Positions 36,176 to 57,000 of a stretch of DNA of 64,000 bases are shown here, piece after piece. The stretch is from Heterodera schachtii (taxonomy: Eukaryota > Nematoda > Chromadorea > Rhabditida > Heteroderidae). Numbering within the stretch: the stretch's first letter is position 1; each line of letters starts with the position of its first letter. The notes beneath the pieces are model-generated. The model ran no database searches. It had not been told where the DNA came from and worked only from the letters and a program-made list of their open reading frames with translations. The stretch spans positions 135,253 to 199,252 of the forward strand of contig SIJG01000074.1 in the NCBI GenBank assembly GCA_023374025.1, in the 5' to 3' direction. The position numbers and the translations under genes are program-made.

Positions 36176-38871
<2,696 letters not shown>

Positions 38872-40555
38872 TGTGAAGGTGTTTATCGAAATGAATGATG
38901 ATGATGGCACGGCAAAATTCGAACAAAAGTCTGTAACACTTAACAATTCAATAGCAAAATTTGTACGGTACAAATAATTAAAATAGAAAAGAAAAAATTG
39001 ACAAAAATTTTGTTTTCATTTACTATGGGAATGAATCACAATTGCACGAGGGCATTTTTTGTGGTCCGATGCCCTCTTATTATTAATGTGCCATAACCAT
39101 GGACAGCGAATGGACCCGAAAAGGCTGCAACTTTGAAAGCTGAAAGAAGAATTTCAAGGCAACTCAAAATTCACGTAAAAAATAGCCTAAAAAGCGGGGG
39201 GGGGGGGACAGAAAGTGCCAGGGTCTGAGTTCTCAGCAGCAGTTTGCTTGCCCAGGAAAAGCCATCATTTTGGGCGCAATTTAATGGTACGGAAATGCAA
39301 TTGTACGAGCAATGAGCGAATGAACGAACGACGAATGAATAAATGGCTTTTGGCGCCGATGGTTTTTGTCGCTGCTAAAAGGGGGGGGGGGAGGGTGTTC
39401 AAGTGCAGCAGATGAAGAGGGGGGGGGCAATTGGGCACTTGCAAAATGGGGGGGGGGGGGGAGATGAAGCGCAACCGACCGACGGAGGGGGGCAAAACCA
39501 AGACGGACGGACGGAACGACACTGACCAAAGTGGAGGAGGAGCACATTTTGGGAACAAATCACGACCAATCACAGAGACAAAAGTGACCTTTTTAGCCTA
39601 TTTGTAAAGGCATTTTCCATATTTAAGAAGAATCAGTGCTTTATTTTTTCCATTTTTCTTTCTCTCAACATATTAGCCGTCCATTCCGAGTTTGGGCTGA
39701 AAACCCGAGCTCACTCTCGACACTTATGCTTTCTCCTCTACCAATATTAAAGCTGTTGATGAGAGAAATGCCTAAAGCCTCAAAAAGCATGACACAACGA
39801 CGACCCTTAGGGGGGGGGGGGACGATGGTTTGAGGGAAAGGGAAATGTTTTGTCGAGCGCTGCTAACGGAGGATAAACGCGCCGCCGCCGTTGGCGAAGA
39901 GAAATTTTTGCGGTTGTGGCGCTGACTTTGTCGATGATCGGCGCTGGTCATCATCATCGCGTCGTAAGACGACGTCAAGCGACGGGATAGAGGAGCAGGA
40001 GAAGCAGGAGGAGGAAAGGGAAGAAGAAAGGTTTGACGCCCTCGGGGGAGGGGCAGGGAAAAGCCATCGGCGGAAAGCTTACCCACCACGGCCCCTAAAT
40101 GAAAGGAAAAGCTGCCCCTCCCGTCCGCGAAAAGCTTGGGTGCCCCTTCCCAAAAATGCTTTACGCCTCCTCCCGCCCGCCCCATCCGTTTGGAGGAAAA
40201 GCCTCCCCCCCCCCCCGGGTTCATTCCTTCGCCTGTAACTGTTGCTGCCCCTCCCCTTGCTGGTGCTGCTGCTGGTCAAATGCTCCGCTGGTTCCGGGAG
40301 ACCATTCATTCGCCCATCCCCGACAACAAAACGGGATTCCCAGCAGCAGCGGATCGGGGAGGGGGTAATTAATCATCGCATTTTCACTTTTCGCTTTTTT
40401 GTTCTAAGATGTGTTCTGAGGAAATGACCGATCACCGGCGAATGGGTGGGATCAATGGGGACGAGTCGATTTTGTTTTTTAAATCATAAAACTAAATTAG
40501 TTACAGATAGGTACTTTGAACTCATAAAAAGATGATTGAACTCATTTTAAAGGTC
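38872..40555. other. Intergenic between elongase and repeats
   Basis: 38,880-39,180 is AT-rich upstream of the elongase ATG. 39,200-39,470 has three poly(G) runs. 40,030-40,215 has loosely repeated GGAAAAGC-C-rich blocks of about 25-30 bp. No gene supported. Confidence 0.5.
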
Positions 40556-40715
40556 GTGCCCTTAGTAAAGTTGGCATTATTCAAAAGTCGGAAGCACTTG
40601 ACAAGCGCTGTTTTAAAAATCGGAGGAGATGGCACGACATTTCACAAAATCCCAATCCGCAATTCCGCACTCTGAGGAAAGTTCGGCGTATACGGGATAA
40701 TCCCGCTGGGTCCTA
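40556..40715. repeat. Direct repeat, upstream copy
   Basis: It nearly matches 41,213-41,372 in the same orientation, starting GCCCTTAGTAAAGTTGGC and ending in GGGATAATCCCGCTGG. The pair brackets the transposase fragment. Confidence 0.9.
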
Positions 40716-40841
40716 AGCAATTAAATTTAAAAATGTTTTATGACAAACAAAAACCAATTTTGATTGGATTTTTGCTGAAAAACTCTGCCGTCACATCTCT
40801 CATAAAATTCTTCCAATCGGTCACTGTATCACTTCCCAATT

Positions 40842-41234
40842 TCATTTGAAACATAATTTCATCATTTGAAAATTTGCGGGCCCAATAGTAAGAAAATTTA
40901 AAGATCTAAATATCAATTGATCATGCTCATGCAATTTTTGGGGAATTTTAAAAACTTGTTTAGGCGTCAAATGGGCTCCTTCGAAAAAAGTGTCTTTGTA
41001 AAAACCAATTGTTGGTCGTTTTCCATCGTGATTCTTCACTGAATTGCATATCCAAAGCGGTTGTTGGCGGTCCTTTTTCCATTTGTAGCTCATTTCCTTG
41101 CCACAGTCGCAAAAACGGGTGGTGTAAAGGAGTTTTAGTTCTTTGAGCCATTTTTCGAATTCGTTGTCTGGTAGAGACAAAACTTTGAATAAATCATCAA
41201 GAGTAAAACTTTTAGCCCTTAGTAAAGTTGGCAT
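40842..41234 (-). pseudogene. Merlin/ISXO2-type transposase N-terminal fragment
   Basis: A 130-codon open frame with a zinc-ribbon-like pattern (FCDCGKEMSYKW, then LWICNSVKNHDGKRP) followed by FYKDTFFEGAHLT, the arrangement seen at the start of ISXO2-like (Merlin) DDE transposases. The catalytic DDE domain that should follow is absent; the frame ends in unrelated sequence. It is therefore a truncated relic. Its start lies inside the downstream direct repeat. The family call rests on this short motif order. Confidence 0.6.
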
Positions 41235-41372
41235 TATTCAAAAGTCGGAAGCACTTGACAAGCGCTGTTTTAAAATCGGAGGAGATGGCACGACATTTCA
41301 CAAAATCCCAAGTCCGCAATTCCGCACTCTGAGGAAAGTTCGGCGTATACGGGATAATCCCGCTGGATCCTG
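41213..41372. repeat. Direct repeat, downstream copy
   Basis: Partner of 40,556-40,715. It continues into a patch rich in ATCCCGC/GGGATCCCGC words (41,380-41,460). Confidence 0.9.
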
Positions 41373-41801
41373 TCTGAAAAAATTTGACTTCCTAATCCCG
41401 CAGCGGAATACGCAAACTTCTGTTCGGGATCCCGCCAGATCCGCAGTGCCCTCTTTTAGAAAAAACATAATGCCAATTATTTTTTGAAACAAAATTAAAA
41501 TTGATTACAACCGGCTCAAATGGTCAGATTTAATCCCTTCACCTCACACAATATCATCAAAATATATTGATAGAGAGGTACATAAAACTGTATTTTAAAA
41601 GAAACAAAAAAAAAGAATGAACAAGACTCATTTCCCGGGCTTTTTCATAGTCTTAGGATTTCGAGTCCAATTTTTCGGCTTTTTTCAAAGGCTGCAAAAG
41701 TCCACCTTTTTCTTATCTTTTTTCCTTTGTTGTTTCTGTGATAAAAATGTCTTCCCCATTCTTCTTCTTCTGTTGTGGTTGATAATTGTTGTCCATCCCA
41801 A

Positions 41802-44800
41802 ATGACAACTTCTTCTTCTCCCGCTGCCTTTCGTTCTTCTGCGCTCGCTTTTCTTCAGTTCCTCAACAAATCGGTCACCCCTTTCCATGGTCAATTAAAT
41901 TCCTATAAAATGCATAGTTTTCAACTAAATTATCTAATTTATGACTTATTTTGTGCCGTATTTGTCCCTTTTATTCGTCCATTTTTAGCTGTCGAATCGG
42001 TCGAGGCCATTCTGAAGAGTGCCAATTTTGTTCAAAAGTCCGAGTATGACAAGCTTCAAATTCAACCGAAGGATCGTTTCTATGTCAAAAAGTAGGACAA
42101 ATTATCAAAAACATTCCTTGGCATGGACATTTTTAGGGTTTTTCGGCAATGCAATTCGGCAATTCAATTTCAATTTTTAACACTTAAAATAATTTTCAGA
42201 AGTGAGACTTCCATTTTTGCTTTTGCTGCTGGCGGTGCATTTAAACCGTCCGACGCGGGTTTTTCCATTGTTGTCGCGCACACTGACAGGTTGGGGGAGG
42301 AGGGCATTTAATGCCAAATTTTCTAAGTGGTTCTCCCAAAATGAATATTTGCTTTTTTTCAGTCCATGCTTACGCATTAAGCCCGTCTCTAAAAAGATCT
42401 CCGAACAGTTTCTTCAGGTGATTGCTTTTTCAGAAGTTATCACACAATCAATAGAGTGCATGTTAATACGAAAATGGTCCATTTCTTAGCATTTTGGTGT
42501 AAATTTTGAAAAAACGACCGTTTTTTTCAAACAAATTTCATTCTGGTGCGGGGGCGAGATCCCCCCTGGTCTTATAGGTCTACATATAAAAGAATTACTC
42601 ATATTTTACTTTTAAAAAATAGGTGGGCGTTTCGCTGTACGGCGGCGGTCTGTGGCGCACGTGGTTCGACCGCGACCTGAGCACCGCCGGCCAAGTGGTG
42701 TTCCGCGAGTCGGCGGACGCGGACGCGCCCATCCGACACAAGCTGGTCGACCTGCGCCGTCCGCTCTTCCACATTCCCAGCCTGGCCATCCATTTGGACA
42801 GCGACCCCTCCAAGTTCGAGCTGAACAAAGAGGTCCATCTCACGCCGCTCATGGCACACGCGGCCATTTTCGAGGCGAACGGTGACGGTGGGGAGCAGAA
42901 ACAGCCGAAAAAGGAAGGCGACGGTGGCACAACGGAGGCGAACAATTGCCAACGCTTTGTGGAGGAGCACCACCCGCAACTGTTGGAGGTGGGCGGGGAA
43001 GGCAGAGCTGGAGGAGGAGGGGATGGAGCAGTTCATTTGCATGGCAAAAATATTATTTTTCAGAATTCCTAAAAAAAAATCATAAAAAACTATAGCCAGG
43101 AAGCAATTTCGGAAGGGAAATGGCTAAAACTTTTTTTTCCAATGTAATTGTTCGAAAATTTCAGCGCCGAGAAGAAAAACTAGGAATACCGTTTTTCGCT
43201 GATAACTCACCAACCATTTTGAAGTTAAATTTCCAAAAATACGAAAAATGGCGTTCCGGCGGTGCCGTTAGGCGCCTCCGTGGGAAATTCTGGGGATTTA
43301 AATGGAATTGTTAATAAAATTGAGTCAAATTTTCAAAATTTTCCCATTTTTTCTTGAAAATTTTTCAGGGATTCCTCGCCCCCTCCCTCCCCCCTGGCTA
43401 CGGGCCTGCTGACATGGATTTTATGAGAAAAAACTCTTCCGAAAAAGTGAAAATAAAATACATTAAAATTTCTCTCAAGGCGATTGCTGCTGCGGCGGGT
43501 TGCAAGACGGAACAGATTTTGGACATGGACATGTTCCTCTACGACACACAACCAGCTGTACGCAATTAAGCGAAGAAAAAACATCGATTTGATCATTCCA
43601 CTCCCATTTTTTAAATTTAGACTCTGTCCGGACTGAACGAAGAATTCATTTCCGGCGCTCGGTTGGACAATTTGGTCTCCACGTACACTGCCATCAAAGG
43701 GCTGGTCGAAAGTTTGGAGGACACCGACACTTTTGACGCGGACCCAAATGTGCGAATGGTCGCCTGTTTTGACAACGAAGAGGTGGGTGTTGACAATGAG
43801 TCTTAATTTGGCTTAAGTACACTGAAAAATCCGTAATTTGTCTCTCAAAAATATGCATCCGGGCGGAGCAGTTCGTTTATTCCACCTCTGTCGTCGTCCC
43901 CCCCCCCCCTTCCTCGAAAAATTAAAAAACAAAAATTTTTATAGGAAAACGACGAGGCTGGGACACCTGTTTCTCCGCTGTTTCCTTCATATCAGTCCCC
44001 TTCCCCTGAAATTTTTTTTTAATTTTGGTGGGAAAACGAGTAGGCAAAATTAGTGCAGCACCCGTATCCGGGGACGTGTTCAGGAGAGACTTGGACTTGG
44101 AAAAGGGGTGTTCGATAGAGCAACTCGGTCAAATGAATAAATTTTCCCCCTTTTTTAGGTTGGCAGTCGCAGTGCCCAGGGGGCCCAGTCGCACTGTTTC
44201 GAGTGGCTTTTGCGCCGCGTTTTGTCCACCGTCGACCACCCAACCGCCTTTGAGTGTTCCATCGGCCGTTCCTTCATGGTCAGCGCTGACCAAGCCCACT
44301 CGGTGCATCCGAACTATGCGCACAAACACGAGGTCAGTTCTTCCGCCCTAAAATACCTAAATTCTTACTTATTTCATTGGAAATTCGAGATTATTTCTTG
44401 AATTTCTGACTATCTTGACAAACTATGTAGAAGGCCGCCCATTAAAAAAAATTCCAGGAATTTCCTCGCACTGTCGGGCCATTTTAAAAATTGCTTATGA
44501 TAAATTTTGAGAGCGAAAAAAACGACCGCTTCATTCCATTCTTACAGCCTGGTACCAAGGGAACAATGATTATATTACCAAAACACCATATACAATTACC
44601 TATATTTGATTAAATCCAACACAAAAGGAGCGGCACAAACCGTCGTTCCATCGCGGCGTCGTGGTCAAAGTCAATGCCAACCAAAAGTCAGTTTTGTTCC
44701 CCCACCCCCTTTTTGGTCTAACCATTTAAAAAGCTAATCATTACACATTTCATTGTCAATTAATGTAATTAATTACTCTCCACCGTTTCCCGCATTGTTT

Positions 44801-47209
44801 TTCAGTTATGCCACCACTGCGGTCACTCACTCCGTTCTGAAAGTGATCGCCGACTCCGTCGGTGTCCCCCTGCAGGCAATTGGCACTTAATTTGTAAAGC
44901 AATTAACTGCTGGTCCACCCTTTTCAGAAAGTGGTCGTCCGCAATGACTCACGCTGCGGCTCAACCGTGGGGCCAATTTTGGCCGCCAAATTGGGCATTC
45001 AGGTGATGACTGACGGATTGTCCGTTTACCCATTTAATTGCCCCCTCCCCCTCCCAATTTTTAAGACCATCGACGTCGGCTGTCCCCAATTGGCAATGCA
45101 TTCCATTCGCGAAATTGGCGATGTGTCCTCAATTGCTCACTCAATTCGGCTGTTCTCTGTACGTTTTTGTTTTTTGGTCTGAGAAGCAACCCAAACTTCT
45201 GATTTTGGCACTAATTATTAGTATAATATTTGAGCCCAACCCGTGTAATTCTGCGTTTATAATTGTCATTTTTTAAAAAAACATTTTTTAGGCCGGTAAT
45301 CATTAATTTATTATAGTCATTCGACCAGTTTCGAACTCTCGAATCCTTGTCATCACCATAGAAAACATACATGTGCAAGGGGTGTCCCCCCCCCCCCCCT
45401 CGTCGTAAGAGGCCTCGGACACCCCCCCCCCCCCCCTCGTTCGTCGTAAGGGGGCGGCTGTAAAAGAGAGAGGGTGTCGTCTTGGAGCGGGTGGGCCGTC
45501 GTGGAGGGGAGGGGGGGGGGGTCGCTAACGAAGGAGGAAAATTAAAAATTTGCACAATTTTCTTACAAAGGAAGGTCCTAGGGTGTCCGTGGGATTTCCG
45601 AATGAAATTTGGTGGGTGGATAGAGCACCCAAGGGTTCTTAAGAAAAGTGTTTTTATTTTCTGCTAAATGAGTCTGAGTGCCGAGTTATGACGTGCCAAA
45701 CTTTTTTAATGAATAAATAAATTAAATATTTATTTACACGCCTTTCGAGTGTCCAATGCTGTAGCGGTAGTGCGCCAGTCATTGATTTTTAAGCCCCAGG
45801 TTCGATTCCCCTACATGCAAATTATTTTTTGAAATTTTTTTTTGCTTTTTATGCCAAGTAATTATCAAAATTTGTTTTATAAAATAAAACATTATTTTAA
45901 TTTTTTATTCATTTTTATACATAAAATAGTTAATAAAAATTAAACCAAAATTTTTTTTTCAAATCGACATGATATTTTGTGCATCTATCTATTTCGTCTT
46001 TTTGTGTACTGAACTTTTTAATTTAATTGAATAAAATTAAAATAAAGATTTTGTTTCGTAAAAATATTTTTAATAAATAACTTTGCATAAAAAGAAAATA
46101 AAAATTGTAAAATGAATTAGCATGAAGAGGATTCGAACCTGGGACCCAAAAAAAATGACTAACGTACTACCTCTACACCATTAGACACTTGGAGGGTGAA
46201 CAAACAATTATTTCTTTTCAATAATTATAAAAAGCCAAAAAGTTTGGCACGTCATAACTCGGCACTCAGACTCATTTAGCAGAAAATAAAAACACTTTTC
46301 TTAAGAACCCTTGGGTGCTCTATCCACCCACCAAATTTCATTCGGAAATCCCACGGACACCCTAGGACCTTCCTTTGTTAGCGAAATTCATACAAAATTC
46401 AAAAAAAAATTTCGGCGGCGCCTGTCGGCACCGCCGGCCCCCCCCCCCCCAAAAATCTTATTTTTTCCTTAAAAATTAGCCAAAAATCTTAAAATTTGGT
46501 CATTTTTAGACAAAATCTGCTAACAAATAGCATCAAAATTCAAAAAAATTCCGGCGGCGCCTGTCGGCGCCGCCGAACCCCCCCCCCCTGGCCCCCAAAA
46601 AGTTTTCAAAAAACAACGCCGCAAAAAAAAACGTTTTTTTTAACAAAAACAAAAAAAAAGTCGTCGATTTGCCAAAAAGCGCAAAATTTGGAAGTTTTTT
46701 GGTGAAAATCTGTTAACAAATTGGCACTCGAATTCAAAATTTTCCCCGGCGGCGCCTATCCGCACCGCCGGCCCACCTCCTGTTCCCGAAAATTTTTTTG
46801 GAAAAAGCGCGCCGAAAAAAAAGGTTTTTGAAAAGCAAAAAAAAAAAGGTCGTCGCCGGAGAAAAATTTGGACCTTCGTGTGAAAAATCGGTCCCGAGAC
46901 ACCCCCCCCTGTCCCAATCGTCCGTCGTATGGCCCTTGGTCTGAGACACCCCTTGCACATGTATGTAGAAAATGTCTTTGATTTTTAAAACCATTTTGAA
47001 AAAGGGGTAATAAATTATTTTAATGGCTTTGAAAATTAGTTTCGAATTAATTTTGTGATACATTCTTTAGTTATTTAATACCTTTTTCGCTTAACACATT
47101 TTCAATTTTCTACTCTTCTGCTGCTCTCCCTAATTGCCAATTGTTTGTTTAGGGTTTCTTCTCCAAATTGCCCAAAGTGCTCAAGGGATTGAAAAAGGCG
47201 GAGCAGTGA
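41802..47209 (+). CDS. DNPEP: Aspartyl aminopeptidase (M18 family)
   Basis: A cytosolic zinc peptidase removing N-terminal Asp/Glu. Thirteen exons join in phase to 489 aa, close to the usual length: 41802-41889, 41989-42091, 42200-42289, 42363-42417, 42623-42988, 43480-43557, 43621-43782, 44159-44332, 44628-44686, 44806-44875, 44928-45002, 45066-45158, 47153-47209. Metal-binding and catalytic blocks are all present: [66 protein letters not shown] 30-residue charged loop in exon 5 (near 42,880-42,960) is longer than usual. Intron 10 has a GC donor (CTGCAG then GCAATT). Intron 12 is 2 kb because of a nested transposon. An AATAAA lies near 47,345. Confidence 0.95.
45749..45818 (+). other. tRNA-like sequence, arm 1
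   Basis: An A-box-like GTAGCGGTAGTGCG and a B-box GGTTCGATTCC stand at tRNA spacing. The acceptor ends do not pair well, so this is a tRNA-derived promoter remnant rather than a functional tRNA. Confidence 0.55.
46120..46188 (-). other. tRNA-like sequence, arm 2
   Basis: Inverted partner of the one at 45,749. A-box-like GTAGAGGTAGTACG and B-box GGTTCGAATCC. Poor acceptor pairing, with a T-rich centre in place of an anticodon arm. Confidence 0.55.
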
Positions 47210-47731
47210 AAGAAAGGACAACTGACAAATGAGCCCAAATGTGCGTACATTTTGATGAAAAGAAACGGACAAATAATGTGCATTGACAAACAAAAACGGA
47301 ACCATCCTCCGCCCCGAATTTCATAATAATTATTAAATTGACAAATAAATTATTTGTTTTTGAATTGACTGATGAAAATCCCTTTTCTATGCACGGACAC
47401 ATTTCCAACAAACTTTATGGTAATCCAGTAAAATATTCAACAATTAAGAATACAGTACAAAATTAAAAATTCCAATAAAATTTCATAGAGAAAAAAGAAA
47501 GGCGATGGGGCAAAATTGTGGTCCCAAAATTAACTTATTTTCTTTTCTTATTCAGTTAGTAATTGTCAAATTACTTGGAATTTTGCAAGAAAATACCTTA
47601 CAAATAATTAGTAAAATGAAATGAGCTCCAAAAATAAATAATATAAAGCAAACAAAAGTGGAAAGTAAATATTTTTTTGTCTTTCACTAAGACTTGTCGG
47701 TCGTTTGTCCGTCGGCCGTTTGTCCATTCGT
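47210..47731. other. Convergent 3' flanks of DNPEP and GDP-fucose synthase
   Basis: AT-rich. The DNPEP poly(A) signal is near 47,345. Nothing else seen. Confidence 0.6.
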
Positions 47732-50131
<2,400 letters not shown>

Positions 50132-50550
50132 TTACTCACACAAAAGAATATATAAATTCTTTGATTGGAGGCTGATCAGCTATTTGTTGCAAATAGTTAA
50201 TTGTGTCTTTCAGCAATTTGAAATTCAATTTGTAAATCGATTGTTTCGTACGTTTGCCAAAAAATTTATGTTCGTTTTGTGAATGGAAATTAAATGAAAA
50301 GTGAATAAATGTGGGAAAGGTTGACAACACAGAAGAACAGCAGCAGAGGAGGGGAGGGGAAAGGACAATTCCAAATAAAATTATTATATTAAATGTTTGT
50401 TTAGCTGTAACAAAATGTGGAAAAGGGAAGAATGGAATAAAAGCAAAAGATTAGAAATATTTTAATGTTGGAGGGAAAGCCATCGAAAAGAAATTTCCAC
50501 CATTTTCACAAATTGTCGGTCGTTTGTCCGTCGGCCGTTTGTCCATTCGT

Positions 50551-53304
<2,754 letters not shown>

Positions 53305-54061
53305 TTACGCACAGTGATGGCGAAAATTTTTTGAATTGAAAGCCGAAAATTATACCAGAGAGTTTCGGGGACTAAAAAACAAGTGACTCGTCGACAAAAT
53401 GGGGAGGGTTTTTTCAATCCTTGGGGCAGGGGCCTTGCCCACCAATTGGGCTTGTGCTGTTTTTACACGTTTCATCTGCACACAAAAAATGTCAGTCATC
53501 AATCAGTCACACCATAATTTATGGAAATGGAATCAAATGTTTTGTTTTTGTTTGGGGGGGGGGGACGAAATGACACGCAAAAAAAAAAACGGAAAATTAC
53601 TAACCAAACACAGAAACGGAAGAGGGGGGGGGGGGGGGGGGAGCAATAAATAGGATTTTATTCAAAGCATTTTTACTCAAAAGCAAAGTGTTATTGGGTG
53701 GGCGCTCTATCTTCTGCCATAATTAGTTTCAGGAAACTCATCATTTTACTTTTTGTTGCATTTTAGACAAAGAGAATAATTTTTAAGAATCGGTGGTACT
53801 GCTTCCGAACCTGTCGTTGTCAAATCTGTCAAACCCTTTTTGAACAAAAGACAAAATGCACTAAAAATGGGGCGTTGTTCAGAATTTTTTGGAATTGAGA
53901 AGGCAATTTGCACATACATTCTCTGGCCGCGTTTTTTAATCATAAAGTTTTGAGCACAAAAAAACCATATTTTGACATTTTTCGATTTCTGACCAAAAAA
54001 ACCCTCCCTCATTTGGGGAAATCGCCGATTGTCAGTCCCTCCGCTGTTCTATGTGCCATTG
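53305..54061. other. Intergenic between fucose synthase copy B and LEO1
   Basis: Promoter side of copy B, then a G16-18 run near 53,624. No gene seen. Confidence 0.55.
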
Positions 54062-57000
54062 TCATTCGTCGTCCTCATCGATGACAATTTTCTTCTTCTG
54101 TTGCGGCTGATGTCTGCTGCTGTTTGTGTTGTGCGTTGGCTCCTGTTTTTGTTTTTTTCATTTTATTTGACTTTTTTCGGCAATTTTTGGGTAAAAATGG
54201 GGGCAATTTTGCCCATTGGATGCCATGTCTCTTTCTGCTCACCGCGTCCGAGTCGTCGCCCGCGCCGTCGCCATTTGTCTGTCCCGTGCCGCTGGCGCCG
54301 CCCACCTCCTCCTCGTCGTCGCTGTAAATCTTCGCCTCGTTGATCGCTTTGCGCGCCCGTCGATCGCGCTCCTCTTCTTCCGCCGACTCATCCGAGGAGC
54401 CGCCGCGACCGCCCGCCATCGAACGACGGCCGGTGGCACCGCCGTCGTGGCCACCCCCGGCGCTGTACGGCGCGTGTTGGTAACGCCGTTTTATGGCCGC
54501 CAACGACTCGCCGCCCTCGTCTAAAAGGAGTGAGTGGGAAAACAAAATAAAACAAACATAACGGAACTATGAAATTCAAAGTTAAGACAGCATTCGATCC
54601 AGTCAAACGCATGCAAAGTGGAATTCGATGCCCGAAAAATTTATTGGATATTAAAAATTCAGAAGAATTCGAGCCAGTTTAATCCATTTGCCAAAATTAG
54701 ACTTTTTAAACCTGACTAAAGAAAAAGAAAAAAATCCATAAACATTCGACTTAATCTAAAGACTCAACCAAACAGCGTAATTTTGGGCACCCGTTTAAAA
54801 AAGGCAATTAGTTTTTGCCTCATTCGTCAGTGGCAATTTTCACACAATTATTAACCATAAGTAGAGTAATCAATGACTGTCCACTAACAAATGTCTCTTG
54901 CCAAACTGTTTACCCGACTCGTATCCCTCCAGGAAACCCGGCGTCAGTCCGGCCATGCGCGGCCGTTCTCTGATTCGTCGCTGCTGCGCCTCGCGACGCG
55001 CCGCGGCCCGCAACTTTTCCTCCTCCGTCCGGATGAGTTCCTAGGCATCATGGCTTTGAAAAATTCCAATATTTTTCTTATTTGGCCCACCCTTCGTTCT
55101 GCCTCGGGGTTGTCGCCAACTTGCGCCAACACTTTGACCTTCTGCGCTTTGTTCGTCTTCTCCGCCATGTTCATCGTCATTTTGCGATGAGTCATCGTTT
55201 CGGTGGAATGCTTCAGAGAAAATAAAACAGTTTAATGCGTTTTTTCCATTCCGCTTGGCCACGTCAAATTTATTTTGAAGAAAACCCTTCAAAATCTATC
55301 ATTTTGTCGGTGTGTTTACCGGGCGGAAAATGAGTTTTTCGCGGAAGAGCGCTTGCGCCTGCAGCGCGGTGCCTTGGCGCGTGTACAAATGGTTGTTGTC
55401 CATCAGCCGCTGCTTCTCAATCTCGAAGATCTCTTTGCCCAAATAGAGGGACATGCTGAAAATGTGGGGACAAATAAGGGAACCATGGAACAAAGACGGA
55501 CGCATTTATCAAATCCAATTAATTCATTAAGGGAATTTAATTAAAAAAAATAAATTTTCAAAAAGTATAATAGATTCGGAACCTAAATATTTTTTTTTTC
55601 ATTATTTGCAATTAATTCGGTTGCAATTTAAATTTAAAATGTTTGTCCACCTGCCGTCCGACCATCGCACAATTTTGGCATTGCTTTCGCGCTTTTCCTC
55701 CCCCTGACTGTCGCGCACAATGCGCCACCGAATTGTGTTTTCCATCTGACAATTGGGGGATGATTTATCAAGGGTAATTGTTAATGCTTTCAAGTCCTGA
55801 TCTTCACTCGCGAATAACTTTTAATTGTCAGTACATTTCAAGAAATTTTTGGATTCATCGAAAATTTTTCCAAAAAATCGCTGAAAAAAAGGGGAGGAGA
55901 GCGGAGCAGGACAAAACTCAGCCGCCGAAACTCAGCCGAGACATAATTCAGCCGCGAATAAATTTTAAAAAATTTCAAACTTAGAATTTTTCAAGAAAAA
56001 AATCTTAGGAAGATTTTTCTTAAAAAATTCTATGAGAAATTTTTTTTTTAATTTTCAGCGATTTTTCTTTGAAAATTTTTTGAAATTTCTTAGAATTCGT
56101 CATAAATTTTGAAAAAATCGCCTAAAATTTTTTTTTATTTTTAGTAGAATTTTCTAAGAAAAATTTGTGTAAGAATTTTTTCTTGAAAAATTTTTCTATT
56201 TAACAATTTATTCACGGCTGAATTATGTCTCGGCTGAGTTCCGGCGGCTGAGTTTTGGGGTGCACCGGGAGGAGAGATACTTTACAGATAAACCATTTAA
56301 GAGGTGAATGCTGGCCTGTTACTATCAAATTTTTTGGTCCCGTCCCCATTATTCAGTCGGCTCACTTTGACTTTTAGCCGCGTTCGCCGTCCCTCCTCGT
56401 CCAGCGCGTCGTCCTCCTCCACTTCGTCCTCGTACGTCTCCGGGTCAAACTTTTTCGACACGACGTTCAGAAAGTTGGGCATCTTCACAAAGTAGGGGCC
56501 CTCCTCGCCGAGGTTGGCGCGACAACGCGCCACTTCCATGTCAATTCGGGTGGGCCCGGCATTCTCTTCCTCCTCGCCCTCCTCTTCCTCGTCATCTGAA
56601 GAAAGTGAATATTTTTAGGCGCTGAAAACGAATCCAAAGTTTATTTTAAGCTAACATCCCTTTTACGTTAAAAAATTCAATTGCCATGTAAACCAAGGAT
56701 GGAATTCCGACCCAAAAAATATCGGAATTTTGAAAAAATAAAAATATAATAGAAATTTTCTAAATATTTGAAAATTGAAAAAAAAGAAAGTTGATTTCAA
56801 ATGTTTCGGTACAATTGCTTGAAAAAATTATTCGGTACTTTTCTATTATACGGCCGCACATCAAATTTTAAAAAAATGGAGGAAAAGCGCCAATTTTAGC
56901 GCGCAACACTTTTTTTGTTGCTTTTTAAAGGATGACGATGATCCATTCAATGGCATTTTAGCTTAAATAGCGGCTTTTATTCCTCCTAAATAATTTTTTT

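Larger units (their letters stand above)
45568..46378. repeat. Nested foldback with tRNA-like arms
   Basis: Arms 45,568-45,821 and 46,119-46,378 are inverted copies (AAGGAAGGTCCTAGGGTG at one end and its complement at the other). They are separated by about 300 bp of AT-rich DNA. Each arm carries one tRNA-like sequence. Confidence 0.88.
45366..46965. mobile_element. Composite inverted-repeat element in DNPEP intron 12
   Basis: Termini CATACATGTGCAAGGGGTGT and its complement are flanked by TAGAAAA at 45,359-45,365 and 46,966-46,972. The interior has two poly(C) runs at the left. On the right are three copies of the GC-rich hairpin (CGGCGGCGCCTGTCGG and variants; near 46,416, 46,552, 46,746). 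A second foldback is nested at 45,568-46,378. Confidence 0.85.
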
